Origin: Plazaster borealis
Taxonomy: Eukaryota > Echinodermata > Asteroidea > Forcipulatida > Labidiasteridae
DNA length: 64,000 nucleotides
NCBI GenBank assembly: GCA_021014325.1
Contig: CM037471.1
Location: 20,914,818-20,978,817 of the forward strand
Direction of reading: 5' to 3'
The notes under the pieces are model-generated. The model was given only the letters and a program-made list of their open reading frames with translations, did not search any database and was not told where the DNA came from. Position 1 is the stretch's first letter; the number at the start of each line of letters is the position of its first letter. The translations under genes and the position numbers were made by a program. Positions 43,301 through 57,600 of the stretch are shown in pieces.

Positions 43301-46300
43301 AGTGACAGTTCTGTGTACAAGAATCCCATTGAGCATGCTTCTGAGGAACATTCTGAGTATCCCCACTTGCTGGTCAGTTGCGGTATAAAGATTGCACAAA
43401 CTGGCCATAAAATTTTGATTTTCGGACTTAGGGATATGAGAGGCAGATTTGGATATAAATGTTGTGTCTCTAGCATGCTTAGTTCATGAGTTATTGTCAA
43501 ACATAGCGCAGAATTTGTTCCAAACCTTTTTTCGGCAGGAAATGCCTTGCTTGTGTTGATACGTAGCCCCAGTTGGTGGTGGTAGCAACCCTACTCCCTG
43601 GCCGCTCTCCTCGCCTAGAAAATCGTCACAGAAACAAAACTAGCACGAGGAGAGAGCCCTTGAGATGGGCTTTCCAGTGGTATAAAACTTGTACAAATCC
43701 AACATTATTTTGGGGGTGATTTAGCCGTCCTCATGTTGTATTTCTCTCAGTGACAGTTCTGTGTACAAAAATCCCATTGAACATGCTTCTGAGTAACATT
43801 CTGAGTATCCCCACTTGATGGTCATTTCCGGTATGAAGATTGCATAAAGTGGCCATAAAACTTTAATTTTCGGACTCAGGGATATGAGAGGCAGATTTGG
43901 ATATAAATTTTGTGTCTCTAGCATGCTTAGTTCATGAGTTATTGTCAAACATAGCGCAGAATTTGTTTCAAACCTTTTTTCGGCAGGAAATGCCTTGCCT
44001 GTGTTGATACGTAGCCCCAGTTGGTGGTGGTAGCAACCCTACTTCCTGGCCGCTCTCCTCGCCTACAAAATCGTCACAGAAACAAAACTAGCACGAGGAG
44101 AGAGCCCTTGAGATGGGCTTTCCAGTGGTATAAAACTTGTACAAATCCAACATTATTCTGGGGGTGATTTAGCCGTCCTTATGTTGTATTTCTCTCAGTG
44201 ACAGTTCTGTGTACAAAAATCCCATTGAACATGCTTCTGAGGAACATTCTGAGTATCCCCACTTGCTGGTCATTTCCGGTATGAAGATTGCACAAAGGGG
44301 CCATAAAACTTTAATTTTCGGACTCAGGGATATGAGAGGCAGATTTGGATATAAATTTTGTGTCTCTAGCATGCTTAGTTCATGAGTTATTGTCAAACAT
44401 AGCGCAGAATTTGTTCCAAACCTTTTTTCGGCAGGAAATGCCTTGCTTGTGTTGATACGTAGCCCCAGTTGGTGGTGGTAGCAACCCTACTTCCTGGCCG
44501 CTCTCCTCGCCCAGAAAATCGTCACAGAAACAAAACTAGCACGAGGAGAGAGCCCTTGAGATGGGCTTTCCAGTGGTATAAAACTTGTACAAGTCCAAAA
44601 TTATTCTGGGGGTGATTTGGCCGTCCTTATGTTGTATTTCTCTCAGTGACAGTTCTGTGTACAAAAATCCCATTGAACATGCTTCTGAGGAACATTCTGA
44701 GTATCCCCACTTGCTGGTCATTTGCGGTATGAAGATTGCACAAACTGGCCATAAAACTTTGATTTTCGGACTGAGGGATATGAGAGGCAGATTTGGATAT
44801 AAATGTTGTGTCTCTAGCATGCTTAGTTCATGAGTTATTGTCATACATAGCGCAGAATTTGTTTCAAACCTTTTTTCGGCAGGAAATGCCTTGCTTGTGT
44901 TGATACGTAGCCCCTGTTGGTGGTGGTAGCATCCCTTCTTCCTGGCCGCTCTACTCGCCTACAAAATCGTCATAGAAACAAAACTAGCACAAGGAGAGAG
45001 CCCTTGAGATGGGCTTTCCAGTGGTATAAAACTTGTACAAATTCAACATTATTCTGGGGGTGATTTAGCCGTCCTTATGTTGTATTTCTCTCAGGGACAG
45101 TTCTGTGTACAAAAATCCCATTGAACATGCTTCTGAGGAACATTCTGAGTATCCCCACTTGATGGTCATTTCCGGTATGAAGATTGCACAAAGTGGCCAT
45201 AAAACTTTGATTTTCGGACTCAGGAATATGAGAGACAGATTTGGATATAAATTTTGTGTATCGAACAAGCTTAGTTCATGAGTTATTGTCAAACATAGCG
45301 CAGAATTTGTTTGAAACCTTTTTTCGGCAGGAAATGCCTTGCCTGTGTTGATACGTAGCCCCAGTTGGTGGTGGTAGCAACCCTACTTCCTGGCCGCTCT
45401 CCTCGCCTACAAAATCGTCACAGAAACAAAACTAGTACGAGGAGAGAGCCCTTGAGATGGGCTTTCCAGTGGTAAAAAACGTGTACAAATCCAACATTAT
45501 TCTGGGGGTGATTTGGCCGTCCTTATGTGGTATTTCTCTCAGTGACAGTTCTGTCTACAAAAATCCCATTGAACATGCTTCTGAGGAACATTCTGAGTAT
45601 CCCCACTTGCTGGTCATTTCCGGTGTGAAGATTGCACAAAGGGGCCATAAAACTTTGATTTTCGGACTCAGGGATATGAGAGGCAGATTTGGATATAAAG
45701 TTTGTGTCTCTAGCAGGCTTAGTTCATGAGTTATTGTCAAACATAGCGCAGAATTTGTTCCAAACCTTTTTTCGGCAGGAAATGCCTTGCTTGTGTTGAT
45801 ACGTAGCCCCAGTTGGTGGTGGTAGCAACCCTACTTCCTGGCCGCTCTACTCGCCTACAAAATCGTCACAGAAACAAAACTAGCACGAGGAGAACGCCCT
45901 TGAGATGGGCTTTCCAGTGGTATAAAAGTTGTACAAATCCAATATTATTCTGGGGGTGATTTAGCCGTCCTTATGTTGTATTTCTCTCAGTGACAGTTAT
46001 GTGTACAAAAATCCCATTGAAGATGCTTCTGAGGAACATTCTGAGTATCCCCACTTGATGGTCATTTGCGGTATGAAGATTGCATAAAGTGGCCATAAAA
46101 CTTTAATTTTCGGACTCAGGGATATGAGAGGCAGATTTGGATATAAATTTTGTGTCTCTAGCATGCTTAGTTCATGAGTTATTGTCAAACATAGCGCAGA
46201 ATTTGTTTCAAACCTTTTTTCGGCAGGAAATGCCTTGCTTGTGTTGATACGTAGCCCCAGTTTGTGGTTGTAGCAACCCTACTTCCTGGCCGCTCTCCTC

Positions 46301-48428
46301 GCCCAGAAAATCGTCACAGAAACAAAACTAGCACGAGGAGAGAGCCCTTGAGATGGGCTTTCCAGTGGTATAAAACTTGTAGAAGTCCAACATTATTCTG
46401 GGGGTGATTTGGCCGTCCTTATGTTGTATTTCTCTCAGTGACAGTTCTGTGTACAAAAATCCCATTGAACATGCTTCTGAGGAACATTCTGAGTATCCCC
46501 ACTTGCTGGTCATTTGCGGTATGAAGATTGCACAAACTGGCCATAAAACTTTGATTTTTCGGACTCAGGAATATGAGAGACAGATTTGGATATAAATTTT
46601 GTGTATCGAACAAGCTTAGTTCATGAGTTATTGTCAAACATAGCGCAGAATTTGTTTCAAACCTTTTTCCGGCAGGAAATGCCTTGCTTGTGTTGATACG
46701 TAGCCCCAGTTGGTGGTGGTAGCAACCCTACTTCCTGGCCGCTCTTCTCGCCTACAAAATCATCACAGAAGCAAAACTAGCACGAGGAGAGAGCCCTTGA
46801 GATGGGCTTTCCAGTGGTATAAAACTTGTACAAATCCAACATTATTTTGGGGGTGATTTTGCCGTCCTTATGTTGTATTTCTCTCAGTGACAGTTCTGTG
46901 TACAAAAATCCCATTGAACATGCTTCTGAAGAACATTCTGAGTATCCCCACTTGCTGGTCATTTCCGGTATGAAGATTGCACAAAGGGGCCATAAAACTT
47001 TGATTTTCGGACTCAGGGATATGAGAGGCAGATTTGGATTTAAAGTTTGTGTCTGTAGCAGGCTTAGTTCATGAGTTATTGTCAAACATAGCGCAGAATT
47101 TGTTCCAAACCTTTTTTCGGCAGGAAATGCCTTGCTTGTGTTGATACGTAGCCCCAGTTGGTGGTGGTAGCAACCCTACTTCCTGGCCGCTCTACTCGCC
47201 TACAAAATCGTCACAGAAACAAAACTAGCACGAGGAGAGAGCCCTTGAGATGGGCTTTCCAGTGGTATAAAACTTGTACAAATCCAACATTATTTTGGGG
47301 GTGATTTTGCCGTCCTTATGTTGTATTTCTCTCAGTGACAGTTCTGTGTACAAAAATCCCATTGAAGATGCTTCTGAGGAACATTCTGAGTATCCCCACC
47401 TGCTGGTCATTTCCGGTATGAAGATTGCACAAAGTGGCCATAAAACTTTGATTTTCGGACTCAGGAATATGAGAGGCAGATTTGGATATAAATTTTGTGT
47501 ATCGAACCAGCTTAGTTCATGAGTTATTGTCAAACATAGCGCAGAATTTGTTCCAAACCTTTTTCGGCAGGAAATGCCTTGCTTGTGTTGATATGTAGCC
47601 CCAGTTGGTGGTGGTAGCAACCCTACTCCCTGGCCGCTCTCCTCGCCTAGAAAATCGTCACAGAAACAAAACTAGCACGAGGAGAGAGCCCTTGAGATGG
47701 GCTTTCCAGTGGTATAAAACGTGTACAAATCCAACATTAGTCTGGGGGTGATTTAGCCGTCCTTATGTTGTATTTCTCTCAGTGACAGTTCTGCGTACAA
47801 AAATCCCATTGAAGATGCTTCTGAGTAACATTCTGAGTATCCCCACTTGATGGTTATTTCCGGTATGAAGATTGCATAAAGTGGCCATAAAACTTTAATT
47901 TTCGGACTCAGGGATATGAGAGGCAGATTTGGATATAAATTTTGTGTCTCTAGCATGCTTAGTTCATGAGTTATTGTCAAACATAGCGCAGAATTTGTTT
48001 CAAACCTTTTTTCGGCAGGAAATGCCTTGCTTGTGTTGATACGTAGCCCCAGTTGGTGGTGGTAGCAACCCTACTTCCTGGCCGCTCTACTCGCCCAGAA
48101 AATCGTCACAGAAACAAAATTAGCACGAGGAGAGAGCCCTTGAGATGGGCTTTCCAGTGGTATAAAACTTGTACAAGTCCAACATTATTCTGGGGGTGAT
48201 TTGGCCGTCCTTATGTTGTATTTCTCTCAGTGACAGTTCTGTGTACAAAAATCCCATTGAACATGCTTCTGAGGAACATTCTGAGTATCCCCACTTGCTG
48301 GTCATTTGCGGTATGAAGATTGCATAAACTGGCCATAAAACTTTGATTTTCGGACTTAGGGATATGAGAGGCAGATTTGGATATAAATGTTGTGTCTCTA
48401 GCATGCTTAGTTCATGAGTTATTGTCAA

Positions 48429-48611
48429 ACATAGCGCAGAATTTGTTTCAAACCTTTTTTCGGCAGGAAATGCCTTGCTTGTGTTGATACGTAGCCCCTG
48501 TTGGTGGTGGTAGCATCCCTTCTTCCTGGCCGCTCTACTCAGGAATATGAGAGACAGATTTGGAAATAAATTTTGTGTATCGAACAAGCTTAGTTCATGA
48601 GTTATTGTCAA
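48429..48611 (+). repeat. truncated satellite unit, about 265 bp missing
   Basis: At about 48540 GGCCGCTCTACTC runs straight into AGGAATATGAGAGACAG. ACTC is present at both parental sites (CTCTACTC and CGGACTC), so the deletion has 4-bp microhomology. The remaining unit is about 183 bp. Confidence 0.9.
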
Positions 48612-51600
48612 ACATAGCGCAGAATTTGTTCCAAACCTTTTTTCGGCAGGAAATGCCTTGCTTGTGTTGATACGTAGCCCCAGTTGGTGGTGGTAGCAAC
48701 CCTACTTCCTGGCCGCTCTCCTCGCCCAGAAAATCGTCACAGAAACAAAACCAGCACGAGGAGAGAGCCCTTGAGATGGGCTTTCCAGTGGTATAAAACT
48801 TGTACAAGTCCAACATTATTCTGGGGGTGATTTGGCCGTCCTTATGTTGTATTTCTCTCAGTGACAGTTCTGTGTACAAAAATCCCATTGAACATGCTTC
48901 TGAGGAACATTCTGAGTATCCCCACTTGCTGGTCATTTGCGGTATGAAGATTGCACAAAGTGGCCATAAAACTTTGATTTTCGGACTTAGGGATATGAGA
49001 GGCAGATTTGGATATAAATGTTGTGTCTCTAGCATGCTTAGTTCATGAGTTATTGTCAAACATAGCGCAGAATTTGTTTCAAACCTTTTTTCGGCAGGAA
49101 ATGACTTGCTTGTGTTGATACGTAGCCCCTGTTGGTGGTGGTAGCAACCCTTCTTCCTGGCCGCTCTACTCGCCTACAAAATTGTCATAGAAACAAAACT
49201 AGCACGAGGAGAGAGCCCTTGAGATGGGCTTTCCAGTGGTATAAAACTTGTAAAAATTCAACATTATTCTGGGGGTGATTTTGCCGTCCTTATGTTGTAT
49301 TTCTCTCAGTGACAGTTCTGAGTACAAAAATCCCATTGAAGATGCTTCTGAGGAACATTCTGAGTATCCCCACTTGCTGGTCATTTCCGGTATGAAGATT
49401 GCACAAAGGGGCCATAAAACTTTGATTTTCGGACTCAGGGATATGAGAGGCAGATTTGGATATAAATTTTGTGTCTCTAGCATGCTTAGTTCATGAGTTA
49501 TTGTCAAACATATCGCAGAATTTGTTCCAAACCTTTTTTCGGCAGGAAATGCCTTGCTTGTGTTGATACGTAGCCCCAGTTGGTGGTGGTAGCAACCCTA
49601 CTTCCTGGCCGCTCTACTCGCCTACAAAATCGTCACAGAAACAAAACTAGCACGAGGAGAGAGCCCTTGAGATGGGCTTTCCAGTGGTATAAAACTTGTA
49701 CAAATCCAACATTATTCTGGGGGTGATTTTGCCGTCCTTATGTTGTATTTCTCTCAGTGACAGTTCTGTGTACAAAAATCCCATTGAAGATGCTTCTGAG
49801 GAACATTCTGAGTATCCCCACTTGATGGTCATTTCCGGTATGAAGATTGCACAAAGTGGCCATAAAACTTTGATTTTCGGACTCAGGAATATGAGAGACA
49901 GATTTGGATATAAATTTTGTGTATCGAACAAGCTTAGTTCATGAGTTATTGTCAAACATAGCGCAGAATTTGTTTCAAACCTTTTTTCGGCAGGAAATGC
50001 CTTGCCTGTGTTGATACGTAGCCCCAGTTGGTGGTGGTAGCAACCGTACTTCCTGGCCGCTCTCCTCGCCTAGAAAATCATCACAGAAACAAAACTAGCA
50101 CGAGGAGAGAGCCCTTGAGATGGGCTTTCCAGTGGTATAAAACTTGTACAAATTCAACATTATTCTGGGGGTGATTTGGCCGTCCTTATGTGGTATTTCT
50201 CTCAGTGACAGTTCTGTGTACAAAAATCCCATTGAAGATGCTTCTGAGGAACATTCTGAGTATCCCCACTTGCTGGTCATTTCCGGTATGAAGATTGCAC
50301 AAAGGGGCCATAAAACTTTGATTTTCGGACTCAGGGATATGAGAGGCAGATTTGGATATAAAGTTTGTGTCTCTAGCAGGCTTAGTTCATGAGTTATTGT
50401 CAAACATAGCGCAGAATTTGTTCCAAACCTTTTTTCGGCAGGAAATGCCTTGCTTGTGTTGATACGTAGCCCCTGTTGGTGGTGGTAGCAACCCTACTTC
50501 TTGGCCGCTCTACTCGCCTACAAAATCGTCATAGAAACAAAACTAGCACGAGGAGAGAGCCCTTGAGATGGGATTTCCAGTGGTATAAAACTTGTACAAA
50601 TTCAACATTATTCTGGGGGTGAATTGGCCGTCCTTATGTTGTATTTCTCTCAGTGACAGTTCTGTGAAAAAAATCCCATTGAACATGCTTCTGAGGAACA
50701 TTCTGAGTGTCCCCACTTGTTGCTCATTTCTGGTATGAAGCTTGCACAAAGTGGCCATAAAACTTTGATTTTCGGACTTAGGAATAAGAGAGGCAGATTT
50801 GGATATAAATTTTGTGTCTCTAGCATGCTTAGTTCATGAGTTATTGTCAAACATAGCGCAGAATTTGTTCCAAACCTTTTTCGGCAGGAAATGCCTTGGT
50901 TGTGTTGATACGTAGCCCCAGTTGGTGGTGGTAGCAACCCTACTTCCTGGCCGCTCTCCTCGCCTAGAAAATTGTCACAGAAACAAAATTAGCACGAGGA
51001 GAGAGCCCTTGAGATGGGCTTTCCAGTGGTATAAAACTTGTACAAATCCAACATTATTCTGGGGGTGATTTAGCCGTCCTTATGTTGTATTTCTCTCAGT
51101 GACAGTTCTGTGTACAAAAATCCCATTGAACATGCTTCTGAGTAACATTCTGAGTATCCCCACTTGATGGTCATTTCCGGTATGAAGATTGCATAAAGTG
51201 GCCATAAAACTTTGATTTTCGGACTCAGGGATATGAGAGGCAGATTTGGATATAAATTTTGTGTCTCTAGCATACTTAGTTCATGAGTTATTGTCAAACA
51301 TAGCGCAGAATTTGTTTCAAACCTTTTTTCGGCAGGACATGCCTTGCCTGTGTTGATACGTAGCCCAGTTGGTGGTGGTAGCAACCCTACTTCCTGGCCG
51401 CTCTTCTCGCTTAGAAAATCGTCACAGAAGCAAAACTAGCACGAGCAGAGAGCCCTTGAGATGGGCTTTCCAGTGGTATAAAACTTGTACAAATCCAACA
51501 TTATTCTGGGGGTGGTTTAGCCGTCCTTATGTTGTATTTCTCTCAGTGACAGTTCTGTGTACAAAAATCCCATTGAACATGCTTCTGAGGAACATTCTGA

Positions 51601-54600
51601 CTATCCCCACTTGATGGTCATTTCCGGTATGAAGATTGCACAAAGGGGCCATAAAACTTTGATTTTCGGACTCAGGGATAAGCGAGGCAGATTTGGATAT
51701 AAATTTTGTGTCTCTAGCATGCTTAGTTCATGAGTTATTGTCAAACATAGCGCAGAATTTGTTCCAAACCTTTTTCGGCAGGAAATGCCTTGCTTGTGTT
51801 GATACGTAGCCCCAGTTGGTGGTGGTAGCAACCCTACTTCCTGGCCGCTCTTCTCGCCTACAAAATCGTCACAGAAACAAAACTAGCACGAGGAGAGAGC
51901 CCTTGAGATGGGCTTTCCAGTGGTATAAAACTTGTACAAACCCAACATTATTCTGGGGGTGATTTAGCCGTCCTTATGTTGTATTTCTCTCAGTGACAGT
52001 TCTGTGTACAAAAATCCCATTGAACATGCTTCTGAGTAACATTCTGAGTATCCCCACTTGCTGGTCATTTCCGGTATGAAGATTGCACAAAGGGGCAATA
52101 AAACTTTGATTTTCGGACTCAGGAATATGAGAGAGAGATTTGGATATAAATTTTGTGTATCGAACAAGCTTAGTTCATGAGTTATTGTCAAACATAGCGC
52201 AGAATTTGTTTCAAACCTTTTTTCGGCAGGAAATGCCTTGCCTGTGTTGATACGTAGCCCCAGTTGGTGGTGGTAGCAACCCTACTTCCTGGCCGCTCTC
52301 CTCGCCTAGAAAATCGTCACAGAAACAAAACTAGCACGAGGAGACAGCCCTTGAGATGGGCTTTCCAGTGGTATAAAACTTGTACAAATCCAACATTATT
52401 CTGGCGGTGATTTAGCCGTCCTTATGTTGTATTTCTCTCAGTGACAGTTCTGTGTACAAAAATCCCATTGAACATGCTTCTGAGTAACATTCTGAGTATC
52501 CCCACTTGATGGTCATTTCCGGTATGAAGATTGCACAAAGTGGCCATAAAACTTTAATTTTCGGACTCAGGGATATGAGAGACAGATTTGGATATAAATT
52601 TTGTGTCTCTAGCATGCTTAGTTCATGAGTTATTGTCAAACATAGCGCAGAATTTGTTCCAAACCTTTTTTCGGCAGGAAATGCCTTGCTTGTGTTGATA
52701 CGTAGCCCCAGTTGGTGGTGGTAGCAACCCTACTTCCTGGCCGCTCTACTCGCCTACAAAATCGTCACAGAAACAAAACTAGCACGAGGAGAGAGCCCTT
52801 GAGATGGGCTTTCCAGTGGTATAAAACTTGTACAAATCCAAGATTATTTTGGGGGTGATTTTGCCGTCCTTATGTTGTATTTCTCTCAGTGACAGTTCTG
52901 TGTACAAAAATCCCATTGAACATGCTTCTGAGGAACATTCTGAGTATCCCCACTTGCTGGTCATTTCCGGAATGAAGATTGCACAAAGTGGCCATAAAAC
53001 TTTGATTTTCGGACTCAGGAATATGAGAGACAGATTTGGATATAAATTTTGTGTTTCGAACAAGCTTAGTTCATGAGTTATTGTCAAAAATAGCGCAGAA
53101 TTTGTTCCAAACCTTTTTTCGGCAGGAAATGCCTTGCTTGTGTTGATACGTAGCCCCAGTTGGTGGTGGTAGCAACCCTACTCCCTGGCCGCTCTCCTCG
53201 CCTACAAAATCGTCACAGAAACAAAACTAGCACGAGGAGAGAGCCCTTGAGATGGGCTTTCCAGTGGTATAAAACTTGTACAAACCCAACATTATTCTGG
53301 GGGTGATTTAGCCGTCCTTATGTTGTATTTCTCTCAGTGACAGTTCTGTGTACAAAAATCCCATTGAACATGCTTCTGAGTAACATTCTGAGTATCCCCA
53401 CTTGATGGTCATTTCCGGTATGAAGATTGCACAAAGTGGCCATAAAACTTTAATTTTCGGACTCAGGGATATGAGAGGCAGATTTGGATATAAATTTTGT
53501 GTCTCTAGCATGCTTAGTTCATGAGTTATTGTCAAACATAGCGCAGAATTTGTTTCAAACCTTTTTTCGGCAGGAAATGCCTCGCCTGTGTTGATACGTA
53601 GCCCCAGTTGGTGGTGGTAGCAACCCTACTTCCTGGCCGCTCTCCTCGCCTAGAAAATCGTCACAGAAACAAAACTAGCACGAGGAGAGAGCCCTTGAGT
53701 TGGGCTTTCCAGTGGTATAAAACTTGTACAAATCCAACATTATTCTGGGGTGATTTAGCCGTCCTTATGTTGTATTTCTCTCAGTGACAGTTCTGTGTAC
53801 AAAAATCCCATTGAACATGCTTCTGAGGAACATTCTGAGTATCCCCACTTGATGGTCATTTCCGGTATGAAGATTGCAGAAAGTGGCCATAAAACTTTAA
53901 TTTTCGGACTCAGGGATATGAGAGGCAGATTTGGATATAAATTTTGTGTCTCTAGCATGCTTAGTTCATGAGTTATTGTCAAACATAGCGCAGAATTTGT
54001 TCCAAACCTTTTTTCGGCAGGAAATGCCTTGCTTGTGTCGATACGTAGCCCCAGTTGGTGGTGGTAGTAACCCTACTTCCTGGCCGCTCTACTCGCCTAC
54101 AAAATCGTATAGAAACAAAACTAGCACGAGGAGAGAGCCCTTGAGATGGGCTTTCCAGTGGTATAAAACTTGTACAAATCCAACATTATTCTGGGGGTGA
54201 TTTAGCCGTCTTTATGTTGTATTTCTCACAGTGACAGTTCTGTGTACAAAAAACCCATTGAACATGCTTCTGAGGAACATTCTGAGTATCCCCACTTGAT
54301 GGTCATTTCCGGTATGAAGATTGCACAAAGGGGCCATAAAACTTTGATTTTCGGACTCAGAAATATGAGAGGCAGATTTGGACATAAATTTTGTGTATCG
54401 AACCAGCTTAGTTCATGAGGTATTGTCAAACATAGCGCAGAATTTGTTTCAAACCTTTTTTCGGCAGGAAATGCCTTGCCTGTGTTGATACGTAGCCCCA
54501 GTTGGTGGTGGTAGCAACCCTACTTCCTGGCCGCTCTCCTCGCCTAGAAAATCGTCACAGAAACAAAATTAGCCCGAGGAGAGAGCCCTTGAGATGGGCT

Positions 54601-57600
54601 TTCCAGTGGTATAAAACTTGTACAAATCCAACATTATTCTGGGGGTGATTTAGCCGTCCTTATGTTGTATTTCTCTCAGTGACAGTTCTGTGTACAAAAA
54701 ACCCATTGAACATGCTTCTGAGGAACATTCTGAGTATCCCCACGTGATGGTCGTTTCCGGTATGAAGATTGCACAAAGTGGCCATAAAACTTTGATTTTC
54801 GGACGCAGAAATATGAGAGGCAGATTTGGATATAAATTTTGTGTATCGAACCAGCGTAGTTCATGAGTTGTTGTCAAACATAGCGCAGAATTTGTTCCAA
54901 ACCTTTTTCGGCAGGAAATGCCTTGCTTGTGTTGATACGTAGCCCCAGTTGGTGGTGGTAGCAACCCTACTCCCTGGCCGCTCTCCTCGCCTAGAAAATC
55001 GTCACATAAACAAAACTAGCACGAGGAGAGAGCCCTTGAGATGGGCTTTCCAGTGGTAAAAAACTTGTACAAATTCAACATTATTCTGGGGGTGATTTAG
55101 CCGTCCTTATGTTGTATTTCTCTCAGTGACAGTTCTGTGTACAAAAAACCCATTGAACATGCTTCTGAGGAACATTCTGAGTATCCCCACGTGATGGTCG
55201 TTTTCGGTATGAAGATTGCACAAAGTGGCCATAAAACTTTGATTTTCGGACTCAGGGATATGAGAGGCAGATTTGGATATAAATTTTGTGTCTCTAGCAT
55301 GCTTAGTTCATGAGTTATTGTCAAACATAGCGCAGAATTTGTTCCAAACCTTTTTTCGGCAGGAAATGCCTTGCTTGTGTTGATACGTAGCCCCAGTTGG
55401 TGGTGGTAGCAACCCTACTTCCTGGCCGCTCTACTCGCCTACAAAATCGCCACAGAAACAAAACTAGCACGAGGAGAGAGCCCTTGAGATGGGCTTTCCA
55501 GTGGTATAAAACTTATACAAATCCAACATTATTTTGGGGGTGATTTTGCCGTCCTTATGTTGTATTTCTCTCAGTGACAGTTCTGTGTACAAAAATCCCA
55601 TTGAAGATGCTTCTGAGGAACATTCTGAGTATCCCCACTTGCTGGTCATTTCCGGTATGAAGATTGCACAAAGTGGCCATAAAACTTTGATTTTCGGACT
55701 CAGAAATATGAGAGGCAGATTTGGATATAAATTTTGTGTATCGAACCAGCTTAGTTCATGAGTTGTTGTCAAACATAGCGCAGAATTTGTTCCAAACCTT
55801 TTTCGGCAGGAAATGCCTTGCTTGTGTTGATACGTAGCCCCAGTTGGTGGTGGTAGCAACCCTACTCCCTGGCCGCTCTCCTCGCCTAGAAAATCGTCAC
55901 ATAAACAAAACTAGCACGAGGAGAGAGCCCTTGAGATGGGCTTTCCAGTGGTATAAAACTTGTACAAATCCAACATTATTTTGGGGGTGATTTTGCCGTC
56001 CTTATGTGGTATTTCTCTCAGGGACAGTTCTGTGTACAAAAATCCCATTGAAGATGCTTCTGAGGAACATTCTGAGTATCCCCACTTGCTGGTCGTTTCC
56101 GGTATGAAGATTGCACAAAGGGGCCATACAACTTTGATTTTCGGACTCAGGGATATGAGAGGCAGATTTGGATATAAAGTTTGTGTCTCTAGCAGGCTTA
56201 GTTCATGAGTTATTGTCAAACATAGCGCAGAAGTTGTTTCAAACCTTTTTTCGGCAGGAAATGCCTTGCTTGTGTTGATACGTAGCCCCAGTTGGTGGTG
56301 GTAGCAACCCTACTTCCTGGCCGCTCTACTCGCCTACAAAAGAGTCATAGAAACAAAACTAGCACGAGGAGAGAGCCCTTGAGATGGGCTTTCCAGTGGT
56401 ATAAAACTTGTACAAATCCAACATTATTTTGGGGGTGATTTTGCCGTCCTTATGTGGTATTTCTCTCAGGGACAGTTCTGTGTACAAAAATCCCATTGAA
56501 GATGCTTCTGAGGAACATTCTGAGTATCCCCACTTGCTGGTCATTTCCGGTATGAAGATTGCACAAAGGGGCCATAAAACTTTGATTTCCGGACTCAGGG
56601 ATATGAGAGGCAGATTTGGATATAAAGTTTGTGTCTCTAGCAGGCTTAGTTCATGAGTTATTGTCAAACATAGCGCAGAATTTGTTCCAAACCTTTTTTC
56701 GGCAGGAAATGCCTTGCTTGTGTTGATACGTAGCCCCAGTTGGTGGTGGTAGCAACCCTACTTCCTGGCCGCTCTACTCGCCTACAAAATCGTCACAGAA
56801 ACAAAACTAGCACGAGGAGAGAGCCCTTGAGATGGGCTTTCCAGTGGTATAAAACTTGTACAAATCCAACATTATTTTGGGGGTGATTTAGCCGTCCTTA
56901 TGTTGTATTTCTCTCAGTGACAGTTCTGTGTACAAAAAACCCATTGAACATGCTTCTGAGGAACATTCTGAGTATCCCCACGTGATGGTCGTTTTCGGTA
57001 TGAAGATTGCACAAAGTGGCCATAAAACTTTAAGTTTCGGACTCAGGGATATGAGAGGCAGATTTGGATATAAATTTTGTGTCTCTAGCAGCTTAGTTCA
57101 TGAGTTATTGTCAAACATAGCGCAGAATTTGTTCCAAACCTTTTTTCGGCAGGAAATGCCTTGCCTGTGTTGATATGTAGCCCCAGTTGGTGGTGGTAGC
57201 AACCCTACTTCCTGGCCGCTCTCCTCGCCTAGAAAATCGTCACAGAAACAAAATTAGCCCGAGGAGTGAGCCCTTGAGATGGGCTTTCCAGTGGTATAAA
57301 ACTTGTACAAATCCAACATTATTCTGGGGGTGATTTAGCCGTCCTTATGTTGTATTTCTCTCAGTGACAGTTCTGTGTACAAAAAACCCATTGAACATGC
57401 TTCTGAGGAACATTCTGAGTATCCCCACGTGATGGTCGTTTTCGGTATGAAGATTGCACAAAGTGGCCATAAAACTTTAATTTTCGGACTCAGGGATATG
57501 AGAGGCAGATTTGGATATAAATTTTGTGTCTCTAGCATGCTTAGTTCATGAGTTATTGTCAAACATAGCGCAGAATTTGTTCCAAACCTTTTTTCGGCAG

